DNA of 64,000 nt, from NCBI GenBank assembly GCA_017513125.1, contig JAFWDI010000015.1, positions 1 through 64,000 on the forward strand, in the 5' to 3' direction. Positions 1 through 8,560 of the stretch are shown in pieces. The notes beneath the pieces were generated by a model that searched no databases, had not been told where the DNA came from, and worked only from the letters and a program-made list of their open reading frames with translations. Made by a program: the position numbers and the translations under genes. Positions within the stretch are counted from its first letter, which is position 1. Every line of letters starts with the position of its first letter. The DNA comes from Lachnospiraceae bacterium. GTDB taxonomy: Bacteria; Bacillota; Clostridia; Lachnospirales; Lachnospiraceae.

Positions 1-359
1 TCCTTCATGTCATCGTCGTCGAGGAAGCGGGTGGTGGTGGCCACGCCGGCATTGTTCACCAGGACGTCCAGATGATCGAAGAACCCGAAAAGCTCCTTCT
101 CCGCGGCGCGCACGCTGTCAATGTCGGCGATATCCGCCGGGATGCAGACATAGCGCCCGCCGTACTGCGCGAGCTCGGAGACGACCTCCTCGCCGGAGGC
201 GCGGTTCCGGCAGAGGACCGCGACGTTCGCGCCGCTCTGCGCGAATGCCAGGGCAATGCCTTTTCCGATCCCTCGGTTTCCGCCGGTCACGGCGACGTTC
301 AGGCCCTTCACACTGAAGGCCTCCTGCATGGTTTCGATCGGGGATGTGACAGGATACAT
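1..359 (-). CDS. SDR-family oxidoreductase, N-terminal part (cut by window edge)
   Basis: The 119 visible codons encode the N-terminal half of a short-chain dehydrogenase/reductase. They show the Rossmann glycine motif TGGNRGIGKG near residues 25-34, a D-I pair after beta-3 (PADIAD), and the NNAGV motif near residue 103. The catalytic Ser-Tyr-Lys lies beyond the window. The ATG at 357-359 has a good ribosome site (GGAG) just upstream. It follows the carboxylesterase on the same strand after a 59-bp gap, so the two are probably co-transcribed. The family reduces carbonyls or oxidises alcohols with NAD(P)H; the substrate cannot be deduced from this fragment. Confidence 0.85.
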   Translation of the reverse strand, partial: MYPVTSPIETMQEAFSVKGLNVAVTGGNRGIGKGIALAFAQSGANVAVLCRNRASGEEVVSELAQYGGRYVCIPADIADIDSVRAAEKELFGFFDHLDVLVNNAGVATTTRFLDDDDMK

Positions 360-418
360 AGATTACTCCTTTCAAAAAACGTAGAAGCAGGATCTCTCCG
401 GACGGGATCAGCCGCCCG

Positions 419-1954
419 TCAGTTTTCGAAGAACCGCAGATCCGCCCACAGCGCGTCATAGACTTCGCCGCGCGGATCCTCCGCGAGCGTGCAGGCGTCT
501 TCGCCGTCGGCGGTCACGTCGATCAGCATGGTCTCGCGGTGCTCGCGGGTGTAAGGCTTCCACCCGGGGCCGGTCGTGCCCGCGGGATCGTCATTCTTCA
601 CGAAATTAACGAACGCTCCGTGCACGATCTCACGGATCTTCGCGAGGCGCTCGGGGGTCTCGCCCTGGTCGAACATCATCAGCTGCGCGCCGCAGGAATT
701 CTTCAGCGCGGGGCCGATGTCTGCCGAGTGCGTCGCGAACAGGCCGAACTGCGCGGCCTGCGGGGTCACGAAGTCGAAGCGGTAGCGCCAGACCGTGTTA
801 TGCTTCGCCTGGGCGTCGCTGCAGCGCACGCTGTCGTTCCAGAACAGGCGGTCCGTGCCGATCTGGATCAGCGCGGCGTCCGTCGTCAGGTCGCCGTAGA
901 CCTTTTCGAACCCGCCGAAGCGCTCCGGGTGGTTCGAGTATTCGAGCATCTGACGGACCATGTCGGGCGTGTAGGGGACCATCTTGATCGGGTAGAAGAG
1001 GGTCGCCTCGTCGCGGCAGGTGCCGATCAGGACTTTTACGTCAGCGGCATTGCCCTTATCCAGCGCGTCCCAGACCTTATCGGGCAGCAGGTCGTCGCCC
1101 GAGACCATGCCGGTCAGCTCGATTCCGGGGTACACGTCTGTGTCGAGCAGCACGTTCAGGCAGCCGCCGCGCAGCTCCTCGGGGGTCATGGTCTTCAGCT
1201 TCTCCAGTTCCTCCGGCTTCGAGGGATCGATGCCGAGCCCCTCGAAATACAGTGCATTGTTCAGTTCGTGGACCTTCGGATAGTCGATATTGTCCGCGAT
1301 GCCGCTCATAGGAATGGCCTTTCGGAACAGACCCCGTGCGGCCGGGCTCGCCAGCAGCGCGTAGCAGGACATGCCGCCCGCGGACTCGCCGCAGATCGTG
1401 ACATTGCCCGGGTCTCCCCCGAATGCTTCGATGTTTTTCCGCACCCACTTCAGCGCCGCGATCTGGTCGGAGAGCGCGCAGTTCGACTCAAATCCCTCCG
1501 CTCCGTACTTCGTGAAGTCGTAGAAGCCCAGCGGGCCCAGGCGGTAATTGAAGTTCACTGCGACGATGTCGTCCTCGGCGAACGCGGAAAGGTCGTAGAG
1601 CGGGTTGCTCGCTTCACCGGTGTGGTTCGCGCCTCCGTAGATCCAGACGAAGACCGGCTTTTTCGCGCCGGGCTCCGTGCCTTTCGGCGCCCAGACGTTC
1701 AGGTACAGGCAGTCCTCGGAAGGCGCCTGCGTAAAGATCTCGGTCTCGAGCATCGGACCCGCGAGGAAATCATGCGGCCGCGGCCCCATCTCCGTGCAGG
1801 CGCGCACGCCCTCCCAAGGTTCCGGCTCACGGGCGCGCTTAAAACGCAGCTCGCCAACGGGCGGCTTCGCGAACGGAATGCCGAACCAGCAGTCGGCCCG
1901 CTCTGTCGAAAAGCCTTCCGCGGCTCCCTGCGCGGTCTGTCTGATCAATGTCAT
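419..1954 (-). CDS. Type-B carboxylesterase/lipase
   Basis: The 511-residue alpha/beta-hydrolase is of normal length for bacterial para-nitrobenzyl-esterase-like enzymes. Visible hallmarks are FGIPFAKPPVGELRF near residue 24, the EDCLYLNV motif near residue 80, the oxyanion-hole stretch WIYGGA near residue 104, and the nucleophile elbow GESAGG with Ser191. The likely catalytic His lies in the ATHSADIG segment near residue 405. There is no signal peptide, so it is predicted cytoplasmic. It hydrolyses carboxylic esters; the natural substrate is unknown. A minus-strand promoter (TTGCCA, 18-nt spacer, TATAAT) lies upstream. It is transcribed divergently from the ABC transporter. Confidence 0.9.
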   Translation of the reverse strand: MTLIRQTAQGAAEGFSTERADCWFGIPFAKPPVGELRFKRAREPEPWEGVRACTEMGPRPHDFLAGPMLETEIFTQAPSEDCLYLNVWAPKGTEPGAKKPVFVWIYGGANHTGEASNPLYDLSAFAEDDIVAVNFNYRLGPLGFYDFTKYGAEGFESNCALSDQIAALKWVRKNIEAFGGDPGNVTICGESAGGMSCYALLASPAARGLFRKAIPMSGIADNIDYPKVHELNNALYFEGLGIDPSKPEELEKLKTMTPEELRGGCLNVLLDTDVYPGIELTGMVSGDDLLPDKVWDALDKGNAADVKVLIGTCRDEATLFYPIKMVPYTPDMVRQMLEYSNHPERFGGFEKVYGDLTTDAALIQIGTDRLFWNDSVRCSDAQAKHNTVWRYRFDFVTPQAAQFGLFATHSADIGPALKNSCGAQLMMFDQGETPERLAKIREIVHGAFVNFVKNDDPAGTTGPGWKPYTREHRETMLIDVTADGEDACTLAEDPRGEVYDALWADLRFFEN

Positions 1955-2078
1955 GGCAATGCTCCTTTCTCTCGGGATAAGCCGGCAGCGGAACCGCCGG
2001 ACGGAAGACGGTCATGTCTGTTCCGAACGCGGCGGGAAGTGTGATAAAACATATGAACCCGGCTTATTTCTATGATAC

Positions 2079-2108
2079 ATTATAAAAAAGAAACCCGGAT
2101 TATGGCAA
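2079..2108 (-). promoter_or_regulatory. SigA-type promoter of the carboxylesterase-SDR pair
   Basis: Read on the minus strand, TTGCCA (2103-2108) is followed by an 18-nt spacer and a perfect TATAAT (2079-2084). It sits about 125 bp upstream of the esterase start codon and points toward it. It is the only strong promoter-like match in this divergent intergenic region. Confidence 0.55.
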
Positions 2109-2137
2109 TATGCCCCAGTCAGGAAAGGATGTAGTAT

Positions 2138-4054
2138 ATGCCGCCCCCTGGAGGACACGGACCCGGAGGAAGATTTCTCACCGAAGAAGAGAAGAAGAAC
2201 GCGCCGAAAGTTACCGGCGTGCTCCTGAAGCGCATCCTGTCATACATGAAGCCCTACTGGCCGCAGATGGCGCTGATCATCGTCTGTATCGCGTTTTCGT
2301 CGGTCTTCGCGCTGCTGCCGTCGATCCTGACGGGCCGGATCATTGACGACGGCCTGATCGGGCGCGACCTGCGGAAGCTGATCTTCTTCATCGTGCTCTC
2401 GCTGCTCGTGACGCTGGTCTCGCACCTGATCGGCGTGGGCCAGAGTTATCTGAGCGCGTGGATCAGCCAGCACATTACGTTCGACATGCGGAACCAGATG
2501 TTCCGCCACCTGCAGATGATGTCGCAGCGGTTCTTCACGACGAATAACCAGGGCGACATCATCACGCGCATGACCAGCGATATCTCGGGCGTGGAGTCCG
2601 TGATCTCGAATAACTTTACGAGCATCATTTCGAACGTGATCACGCTCGTGGTCGCTCTGATCGCGATGTACCGGAAAAACTGGATCCTGGCGACGATCGG
2701 CATCATCATCGTGCCGCTGTTCACGCTGCCGACCCGGCGCGCGGGAAAGCAGCGCTGGGAACTGACTGCACAGTCCCAGGAATGTCAGGATGAGATCAAC
2801 GGCATTCTGAACGAGACACTGTCCGTCAGCGGACAGACGCTCGTGAAGCTGTTCGGGAAGGAAGATTACGAGTTCGGCCGCTATCAGAAGGCGAATAAGC
2901 GGATGATAGGCCTGAACATCAAGGAACGCATGGCGGGCCGCTGGTTCATGGTCGTGCTGTCGACGATCACGAGCATCGGTCCCATGCTGCTGTATTTCGT
3001 GGGCGGCGTGATCATGATGCGCTACGACAGCTCGCTGACGGTCGGCGACATCACGGTGCTCGTAGCGCTGCTCGGACAGATGTACCGGCCGGTGAACTCG
3101 CTGATGAACATCCAGGTCGACTGGATCCGCTCGATGGCCATGTTCACGCGCATCTTCGATTACTTCGACATGGAGCCCGAGATCCGGGACGACGCCGACG
3201 CCATCCGGCTGCCGCGAAAGGCCGACGGCGCGGTCGAGTTCTCGCACGTGGACTTTTCCTATGAACCCGAGCGGCAGATTCTGAAGGACGTGAGCTTTAA
3301 GCTGGAGAAAGGACACAGCATCGCTCTCGTGGGTCCGTCCGGCTCCGGAAAGAGCACGATCATAAACCTCATCCCGCGCCTGTATGACGTGCAGAAGGGC
3401 GCGGTGTACTTCGACGGCGTCGATGTGAGGAAGTGCGAGCTGCGTTCGCTTCGGAAAAATATCGGCATCGTGACGCAGGAGACGTATCTGTTTAACAGTA
3501 CGATCCGCGAAAATCTGCTTTACGTGAAGCCTTCGGCGAAGGAGGAGGAGCTGATCGACGCCTGCAGACGCGCGAACATCTGGGATTTCATCGAGGCGCA
3601 GGAGGCGGGCCTCGATACGATGGTCGGAAACCGCGGGCTGAAGCTGTCGGGAGGCGAGAAGCAGCGGATCTCGATCGCGCGGGTGCTGCTGAAGGATCCC
3701 GCGCTGCTGATCTTCGACGAGGCGACCTCGGCGCTCGATTCGATCTCGGAGCAGAAGATCCAGGAGGCGATCGATCCGCTCGTGAAGACCCACACCAGCA
3801 TCCTGATCGCGCACCGGCTCTCGACGATTCTGGCGGCGGACGAGATCCTCGTGATCAAGGACGGCCGGATCGTGGAACGCGGCCAGCACGAGGAACTCGT
3901 GGAGCTCGGCGGGGTCTACACCGAGCTGTACGAAACGCAGTTCGGCGCGGGTATGGTCGAAGGGCACGGCGCGGTTCACGAGACTGCTTCGGAAGCGGAG
4001 ATTCCGGCTGCGGGGAGCGGCGAAGGGTCCAACATCGGCAAAACCCAAATATAG
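2138..4054 (+). CDS. ABC transporter, fused permease and ATP-binding protein (MsbA/LmrA type exporter)
   Basis: The 638-residue half-transporter has an N-terminal type-I exporter membrane domain (about residues 30-330, six predicted helices) and a C-terminal nucleotide-binding domain. Visible ATPase motifs are Walker A GPSGSGKST near residue 398, Q-loop VTQETYLFN, signature LSGGEKQR near 504, Walker B LLIFDEATS near 523 and the H-loop AHR. It should act as a homodimer, or as a heterodimer with a partner that is not seen here. Substrate is unknown; relatives export lipids, drugs or peptides. AAAGGA lies 10 nt before the ATG. The N-terminal 20 residues are rich in Pro and Gly. A terminator follows at 4152. 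Confidence 0.92.
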   Translation: MPPPGGHGPGGRFLTEEEKKNAPKVTGVLLKRILSYMKPYWPQMALIIVCIAFSSVFALLPSILTGRIIDDGLIGRDLRKLIFFIVLSLLVTLVSHLIGVGQSYLSAWISQHITFDMRNQMFRHLQMMSQRFFTTNNQGDIITRMTSDISGVESVISNNFTSIISNVITLVVALIAMYRKNWILATIGIIIVPLFTLPTRRAGKQRWELTAQSQECQDEINGILNETLSVSGQTLVKLFGKEDYEFGRYQKANKRMIGLNIKERMAGRWFMVVLSTITSIGPMLLYFVGGVIMMRYDSSLTVGDITVLVALLGQMYRPVNSLMNIQVDWIRSMAMFTRIFDYFDMEPEIRDDADAIRLPRKADGAVEFSHVDFSYEPERQILKDVSFKLEKGHSIALVGPSGSGKSTIINLIPRLYDVQKGAVYFDGVDVRKCELRSLRKNIGIVTQETYLFNSTIRENLLYVKPSAKEEELIDACRRANIWDFIEAQEAGLDTMVGNRGLKLSGGEKQRISIARVLLKDPALLIFDEATSALDSISEQKIQEAIDPLVKTHTSILIAHRLSTILAADEILVIKDGRIVERGQHEELVELGGVYTELYETQFGAGMVEGHGAVHETASEAEIPAAGSGEGSNIGKTQI

Positions 4055-4151
4055 TCCAAAATGAAGGGATTCGAGATAAAAAATCTGACAATTCTGAATA
4101 TTTTCATCTGCTATCATATCATATTATAATTTAAATAAAGATATAAAAGAA

Positions 4152-4188
4152 GATCCGTCGGCCTGGCAGCGGGCGGGTCCCCTTTTTG
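4152..4188 (+). terminator. Intrinsic terminator after the ABC exporter
   Basis: GATCCGTC (4152-4159) pairs, with G-U pairs, to GGCGGGTC (4172-4179), followed by CCC and five T. It separates the ABC exporter from the tetrapyrrole operon. Confidence 0.6.
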
Positions 4189-4252
4189 TGTTATTCGAAA
4201 AAATCGAACGTATTTTGCTGCCTGTTCAAAAACTGATATTTAGGAGAAAACT

Positions 4253-4945
4253 ATGGCTGAAAAAGGAATTGCTTACGGGGTCGGCGTAGGCCCCGGAGAT
4301 CCCGAAGAGATGACTTTAAAGGCGGTGCGCCTGATCCGCGAGGGGGACGTGATCGCCGTGCCCGGGAAGGACCCGAAGGAGTCGGTCGCCTATAAGATCG
4401 CGGTGCAGTCTGTGCCGGAGCTCGCTGAGAAAGAGCTGATCGCGATCGACATGCCCATGGTGAAGGACCGTGCGAAGATCGAGGAAAATCACCGGAAAGG
4501 CGCCGAGATCATCAAGGAGATCCTGGACACCGGCAAGAACCTGGTCTATATCACGCTGGGCGATTCCACGATCTACTGCACTTTTACCTATCTGCAGCAT
4601 TATCTGGAGGCGGACGGGTACGAAGTGCACCTGGTGAACGGCATCAGCTCGATCTGCGCGGCCGCTGCCGCGGCGAACGTGCCGATCGTCGAGTGGGACG
4701 AGCCGTTCCATGTGATCCCCGGCGTGCATAACACCGAGGATAAGCTGGATAAGCCCGGCACCTACGTCCTGATGAAGACCGCGAGCCACGTGAAGGAAGT
4801 GAAGGATCTCCTGCGTGCCAGCGGGCGCGACGTTTACGCGGTTGAAAACTGCGGTATGGAGACGCAGAGGATCTTCCACGGCGTGGATGCCATTCCGGAC
4901 GACGTGGGATATTTCCTGCTGATCATCGCGAAGGAAGCGAAATGA
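4253..4945 (+). CDS. cbiL: Precorrin-2 / cobalt-factor II C20-methyltransferase
   Basis: This 230-residue SAM-dependent tetrapyrrole methyltransferase opens with the family glycine motif GVGVGPGDPEEMTLKA, and has the second conserved region TLGDSTIYCTFTYL near residue 102 and VNGISSICAAAA near 130. Length and the P-G-D-P and STIY features fit CbiL/CobI, which adds a methyl group at C20 of (cobalt-)precorrin-2. In this anaerobic-type setting, with CbiK in the same operon, the substrate is probably cobalt-factor II (inference). AGGAG precedes the ATG. Its stop overlaps the start of the next gene (ATGA), so translation is likely coupled. It appears to be the first gene of the tetrapyrrole operon. 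Confidence 0.9.
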   Translation: MAEKGIAYGVGVGPGDPEEMTLKAVRLIREGDVIAVPGKDPKESVAYKIAVQSVPELAEKELIAIDMPMVKDRAKIEENHRKGAEIIKEILDTGKNLVYITLGDSTIYCTFTYLQHYLEADGYEVHLVNGISSICAAAAAANVPIVEWDEPFHVIPGVHNTEDKLDKPGTYVLMKTASHVKEVKDLLRASGRDVYAVENCGMETQRIFHGVDAIPDDVGYFLLIIAKEAK

Positions 4946-5784
4946 TCGAACTGAAAGGCCTGACGAAAAAATTTGACGACTTCACGGCGGTGGACCACCT
5001 CGACCTGAAGATCGGGACCGGAGAGTTCTTCGGGCTTCTGGGCCCGAATGGCGCCGGAAAGACCACGACGATCAGTATGATCTCGACGGTCCTTCTACCC
5101 ACCTCCGGCGAGATTCTCGTGGACGGACAGCGGCTGGACCGGAAGGCCGCTGCGCTGAAGCGGAAGCTGGCGGTCATCACGCAGGAGTATTCGATGCGCC
5201 AGGACATGACCATGGACGAGGTCATGGAGTACCAGGGGCGTCTTTACCGCATGCCGAAGAAACTGATCCGTGAGAGGACCGAAGAGCTGTTCGAGTTCGC
5301 GGGGCTGAAAAACTTCCATAAGCGGATCGTGCGCCACCTGTCGGGAGGCATGAAGCGGAAGCTCATGATCTGCCGGGGGCTCCTGACGGAACCGGAGATC
5401 ATGCTGCTGGACGAACCGACCGCAGGCATGGACGCGGTGGCCAGACGCCAGATGTGGAATCTGCTGCGGACCCTGCGCTCGCGGGGGATCACGCTGCTTC
5501 TGACGACGCACTATATCGACGAGGCGCAGACATTGTGCGACCGCGTCGCGCTGATCGACGAAGGAAAGCTGGACGTGACGGACACCCCGGCGGCGCTGAT
5601 CGAAGAACTCGGGTCTTTCGCGGTCGACTCGATCGCGAAGGATACGCTCGACAGCCGTTATTTCCACAGCCGCGACGAGGCGATCGCGCACCTGTCCGAG
5701 GCCGGAGAGGGAGCGGTGTTCCGGAACACGACGCTCGAAGACGTATTCGTAGCCAGGGTCGGAAAGAGCCTGGAGAAGAAATAA
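4942..5784 (+). CDS. ABC-2 type exporter, ATP-binding protein
   Basis: The 280-residue ATPase has Walker A GPNGAGKTTT near residue 34, signature LSGGMKRK near 133, Walker B IMLLDEPTAG near 153 and the H-loop TTHY. The MKRK form of the signature and a ~75-residue C-terminal extension fit the DrrA/NodI group of ABC-2 exporters. It overlaps cbiL by 4 nt and is followed after 3 nt by its permease. The position between two cobalt-pathway genes suggests a link to tetrapyrrole or metal homeostasis, but no substrate can be read from the sequence. Confidence 0.9.
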   Translation: MIELKGLTKKFDDFTAVDHLDLKIGTGEFFGLLGPNGAGKTTTISMISTVLLPTSGEILVDGQRLDRKAAALKRKLAVITQEYSMRQDMTMDEVMEYQGRLYRMPKKLIRERTEELFEFAGLKNFHKRIVRHLSGGMKRKLMICRGLLTEPEIMLLDEPTAGMDAVARRQMWNLLRTLRSRGITLLLTTHYIDEAQTLCDRVALIDEGKLDVTDTPAALIEELGSFAVDSIAKDTLDSRYFHSRDEAIAHLSEAGEGAVFRNTTLEDVFVARVGKSLEKK

Positions 5785-5787
5785 GCG

Positions 5788-6519
5788 ATGGGCATCATTA
5801 CAGTCATCTGGGAAAAATGGACGGAGTTCAAAAGGGACTTCTATAAGATCACGATGGCGGCGATCGTCTCACCCCTCATGTACCTGATCATCTTCGGGCT
5901 GGGGATCCAGACGACCTCGCACGGCGAGCCGTACCTGAATTTCCTGATTCCGGGCATCGTCGCGATGTCTACGATGACCGGCAGTTTCTCGGCCGTCGCC
6001 CAGAACATGAGCGTGCAGCGGCTGTATGAGAAGGCGCTCGACCAGATCATGATCTCGCCGACTCCGCTGTGGCAGTTTATCCTGGGGCAGATCATCGGCG
6101 GCGCACTGCGCGGTATGTACGCGGGCTGCATCATCCTGCTTCTGACCCTGCCGATCCGCACGGGCCTGCATTATTCTCCGCTGACATTTCTGGTCATGTT
6201 CCTGAACGGCATGGTCTTCGCGACGATCGCGCTCGTGCTGTCGTTCCTCGCGAAGAGCTACACGGACGCGCCGCGGTTCACGGCGTTCATCATCACCCCG
6301 ATGTCGTTCCTGTGCAACACCTTCTTCGCCACGGACACGATTCCCGGCGGCTTCCGCCAGGTCGTGCAGGCGCTGCCGCTGTCGCAGTCGAGCAGCATGA
6401 TCCGGGCCATCGCTCTGGGAGAACGGCCGAATCTGATCGGGATCCCGGTCCTGCTGATCTATCTCGCGGTGTTCACGGTGATCGCGACCGTGTTTATTTA
6501 TAAAAAGAAAAACCTGTAA
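5788..6519 (+). CDS. ABC-2 type exporter, permease
   Basis: The 243-residue integral membrane protein has about six predicted helices and the ABC-2 permease pattern: a helix near residues 20-40, the segment GSFSAVAQNMSVQRLYEKALDQIMISP characteristic of DrrB/NodJ permeases, the conserved FLCNTFFATDTIPGGFRQVVQALPLSQ stretch near 170-197, and a lysine-rich C-terminus (YKKKNL). It partners the ATPase immediately upstream. The protein is at the short end for the family but looks complete. Confidence 0.88.
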   Translation: MGIITVIWEKWTEFKRDFYKITMAAIVSPLMYLIIFGLGIQTTSHGEPYLNFLIPGIVAMSTMTGSFSAVAQNMSVQRLYEKALDQIMISPTPLWQFILGQIIGGALRGMYAGCIILLLTLPIRTGLHYSPLTFLVMFLNGMVFATIALVLSFLAKSYTDAPRFTAFIITPMSFLCNTFFATDTIPGGFRQVVQALPLSQSSSMIRAIALGERPNLIGIPVLLIYLAVFTVIATVFIYKKKNL

Positions 6520-6561
6520 ATTAAGCGGGCAATGCCTGCCCGGACACACGGAGGATACAAC

Positions 6562-7368
6562 ATGGCGAAAAAAGCACTTCTGGTCGTCAGCTTCGGCTCC
6601 ACACATGAAGACACGATCAAGGATACGATCACTGCCGCGGAGCGGGACCTGGCCCTGGCCTTCCCGGACCGGCAGCTGTATACCGCATGGACCAGCCGGT
6701 TCATCAGGAAAACGATGGAGGCGCGGGACAGACACATCGACTCCCCTGCCGAGGCGATCGAGCGGATGGAATTGGCCGGCGTCACCGATGTACTCGTACA
6801 GCCGACGCTGATCACCGCCAATTACGAATATCTGGACCTGCTGGAGGTCCTGAAGGCCGCCCGGGGACGCTTCGAGCGGATCGCGTGCGGAACGCCGGTC
6901 ATCACGGACGAAAAGGACGCGGCGGATCTGGCGGCGGCCCTTCGCAGGATCTTTCCGCTGAAAGACTGGGACGCGCTCGTACTCATGGGGCACGGGACCG
7001 CGCCGGAGAAGCTCCCCGAAGGGATGGAGGCGGACCGGCCTTACCGGATGCTTCAGGAAGCGCTTGACGCGGGCGGAAGCGAGTACGGCGGAGCCTGCAT
7101 CGTCGGCATCCTGGAATCGGAGGGCGGCATCGAGGCGGTCTGCGAGGAAGTGCGGGATCTCTCGCCTTCGCGCGTGGTTCTGGCGCCGCTTCTGGTGACG
7201 GCCGGAGATCACGCAGTCAATGACATGTCCGGCGAAGGAGAGGACTCCTGGAAAAACATGCTCCGGCGCATCGTCCCGCGCGTGGACTGCGTCGTAAAAG
7301 GCCTTGCGGAATATGAGACGTTCCGCAGACTGTATGTGGAACACGCAAAGGCAGCGAAGGAACTGTGA
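6562..7368 (+). CDS. cbiK: Anaerobic sirohydrochlorin cobaltochelatase
   Basis: This 268-residue protein matches the CbiK class-II chelatase: N-terminal KALLVVSFGSTHEDT, the central LVLMGHGTAPE carrying one metal-binding His, and LLVTAGDHAVNDM carrying a second. CbiK inserts Co2+ into sirohydrochlorin to give cobalt-sirohydrochlorin, the committed step of anaerobic B12 synthesis. The start at 6562 is chosen because GGAGG lies 7 nt upstream and the family motif begins at once; an upstream in-frame ATG at 6532 lacks a ribosome site. No signal peptide is present, so it is cytoplasmic rather than a periplasmic heme-chaperone variant. Confidence 0.93.
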   Translation: MAKKALLVVSFGSTHEDTIKDTITAAERDLALAFPDRQLYTAWTSRFIRKTMEARDRHIDSPAEAIERMELAGVTDVLVQPTLITANYEYLDLLEVLKAARGRFERIACGTPVITDEKDAADLAAALRRIFPLKDWDALVLMGHGTAPEKLPEGMEADRPYRMLQEALDAGGSEYGGACIVGILESEGGIEAVCEEVRDLSPSRVVLAPLLVTAGDHAVNDMSGEGEDSWKNMLRRIVPRVDCVVKGLAEYETFRRLYVEHAKAAKEL

Positions 7369-7411
7369 GCGCGTATGGGGCGCGGACGGAAGGAAGAATG
7401 CTGAGAGACCG

Positions 7412-8548
7412 ATGCTGAAGACCGCAGGGAAAAAGATCATCTGTATACTGGCGGGGGCGATCATGATCTGCCTTCTGGCGGAGCCTGCCCTTATCGGGAC
7501 GGAGCTGTACCCCGCGGCGCAGGCCGCCGAGGGCTATGAGGCGGTCGCGTCCTACTCGGAGATGGGAGCGATCCGCGACACGCTGCGCTACGGCATGACC
7601 CCGATCTACCCGGAGGACGTCGAGGACGGCACCTATGTGGTCGGGACGGAGTGCAGTTCGCCGTATTTCCGTATTCTGGAGGCGAAAGTTACGGTCTCCG
7701 AAGGCGAGATGACCGCGGTCCTGACCATGGCCACGGAGAGCTATTCCCACGTCTACCTGGGCACGCCGGAGGAGGCAGCCGCGGCGCCCTATGAGGACTA
7801 CATTCCGCTCGTTTCGGAGAACGGACGGTTTACGTTTACGATCCCGCTCGAGGCGTTTAACGCGGGGATCAACCTGGCTTCGTTCTCGGTGAACCGCCAG
7901 AAATGGTACGGCCGGCAGGTCGTGTTCGACGCGGGGACCCTTCCGCGCGGAGTGACTTCCTACGTGATTCCGGATTACGACCGGATCGAGGATGCGATCC
8001 GGCTCTATGACATCACGCGCGGTACGAACTCGGTCGGCGAGCTCTACGCAGGCATGGTGGATGATGAGGACGCGGGCAGTCCCAGACGGCTCGGCGAACC
8101 GGTCGAACCGATCGCGATGGAGGAGGCCGACGGCGTCTACTCGATCGACGTCGACATGACCGGCGGCAGCGGCCGCGCGAGCGTGACTTCGCCGACCTGG
8201 CTGATCGTCGAGGACGGAAAAGGCTATGCGAAGCTGCTGTGGAGCAGTTCCTATTACGACTATATGGTCGTCGGCGGGGAGACATTTTATAACCAGACGA
8301 CCGACGGCAGCAACTCGACGTTCGTGATCCCGATCACGGTCATGAACGAGCCGATGCGCGTCATCGCCGACACGACGGCCATGGGAGACCCGCTCGAGAT
8401 CGAGTACGAACTGACGTTTTACGCCGACAGCATCGGCGGAAGGGGACGCGTTCCCCAGGAAGCTTCGAAAACCGTGATTCTGGTCGCGCTCGTGATCATC
8501 ATCGGCGGAGGCATCGTAAATTATTTCGTGAAAAAGAAGAAGAAATAA
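7412..8548 (+). CDS. Membrane-anchored surface protein with two NEAT-like domains
   Basis: The 378-residue protein has a signal peptide (KK, then ILAGAIMICLLAEPALI, cleavage near AQA-AEG), two beta-rich repeats, and a C-terminal helix (TVILVALVIIIGGGIVNYFV) ending in a run of lysines, so it is held outside the membrane by a tail anchor. Repeat 1 (about residues 65-175) has the pattern DGTYVV...FRILEAKVTV...GEMTAVLTM...YLGTPEEAAAA...YIPL...WYGRQVVF. Repeat 2 (about 235-345) is a more diverged copy beginning DGVYSIDV. This pattern resembles the iron-transport-associated NEAT-like domains of clostridial surface proteins (recognition by pattern, not search). Start 7412 is chosen because the signal peptide begins there; an in-frame upstream extension exists. 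It is embedded in the heme/B12 operon, which suggests binding of heme, corrin or metal. Confidence 0.65.
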   Translation: MLKTAGKKIICILAGAIMICLLAEPALIGTELYPAAQAAEGYEAVASYSEMGAIRDTLRYGMTPIYPEDVEDGTYVVGTECSSPYFRILEAKVTVSEGEMTAVLTMATESYSHVYLGTPEEAAAAPYEDYIPLVSENGRFTFTIPLEAFNAGINLASFSVNRQKWYGRQVVFDAGTLPRGVTSYVIPDYDRIEDAIRLYDITRGTNSVGELYAGMVDDEDAGSPRRLGEPVEPIAMEEADGVYSIDVDMTGGSGRASVTSPTWLIVEDGKGYAKLLWSSSYYDYMVVGGETFYNQTTDGSNSTFVIPITVMNEPMRVIADTTAMGDPLEIEYELTFYADSIGGRGRVPQEASKTVILVALVIIIGGGIVNYFVKKKKK

Positions 8549-8560
8549 GGCAGGGCAGAC

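Noticed and set aside
4189..4252. Possible cobalamin riboswitch before cbiL.
   Set aside because: Only about 64 nt separate the upstream terminator from the start codon, too little for the aptamer, and no B12-box-like sequence is visible.
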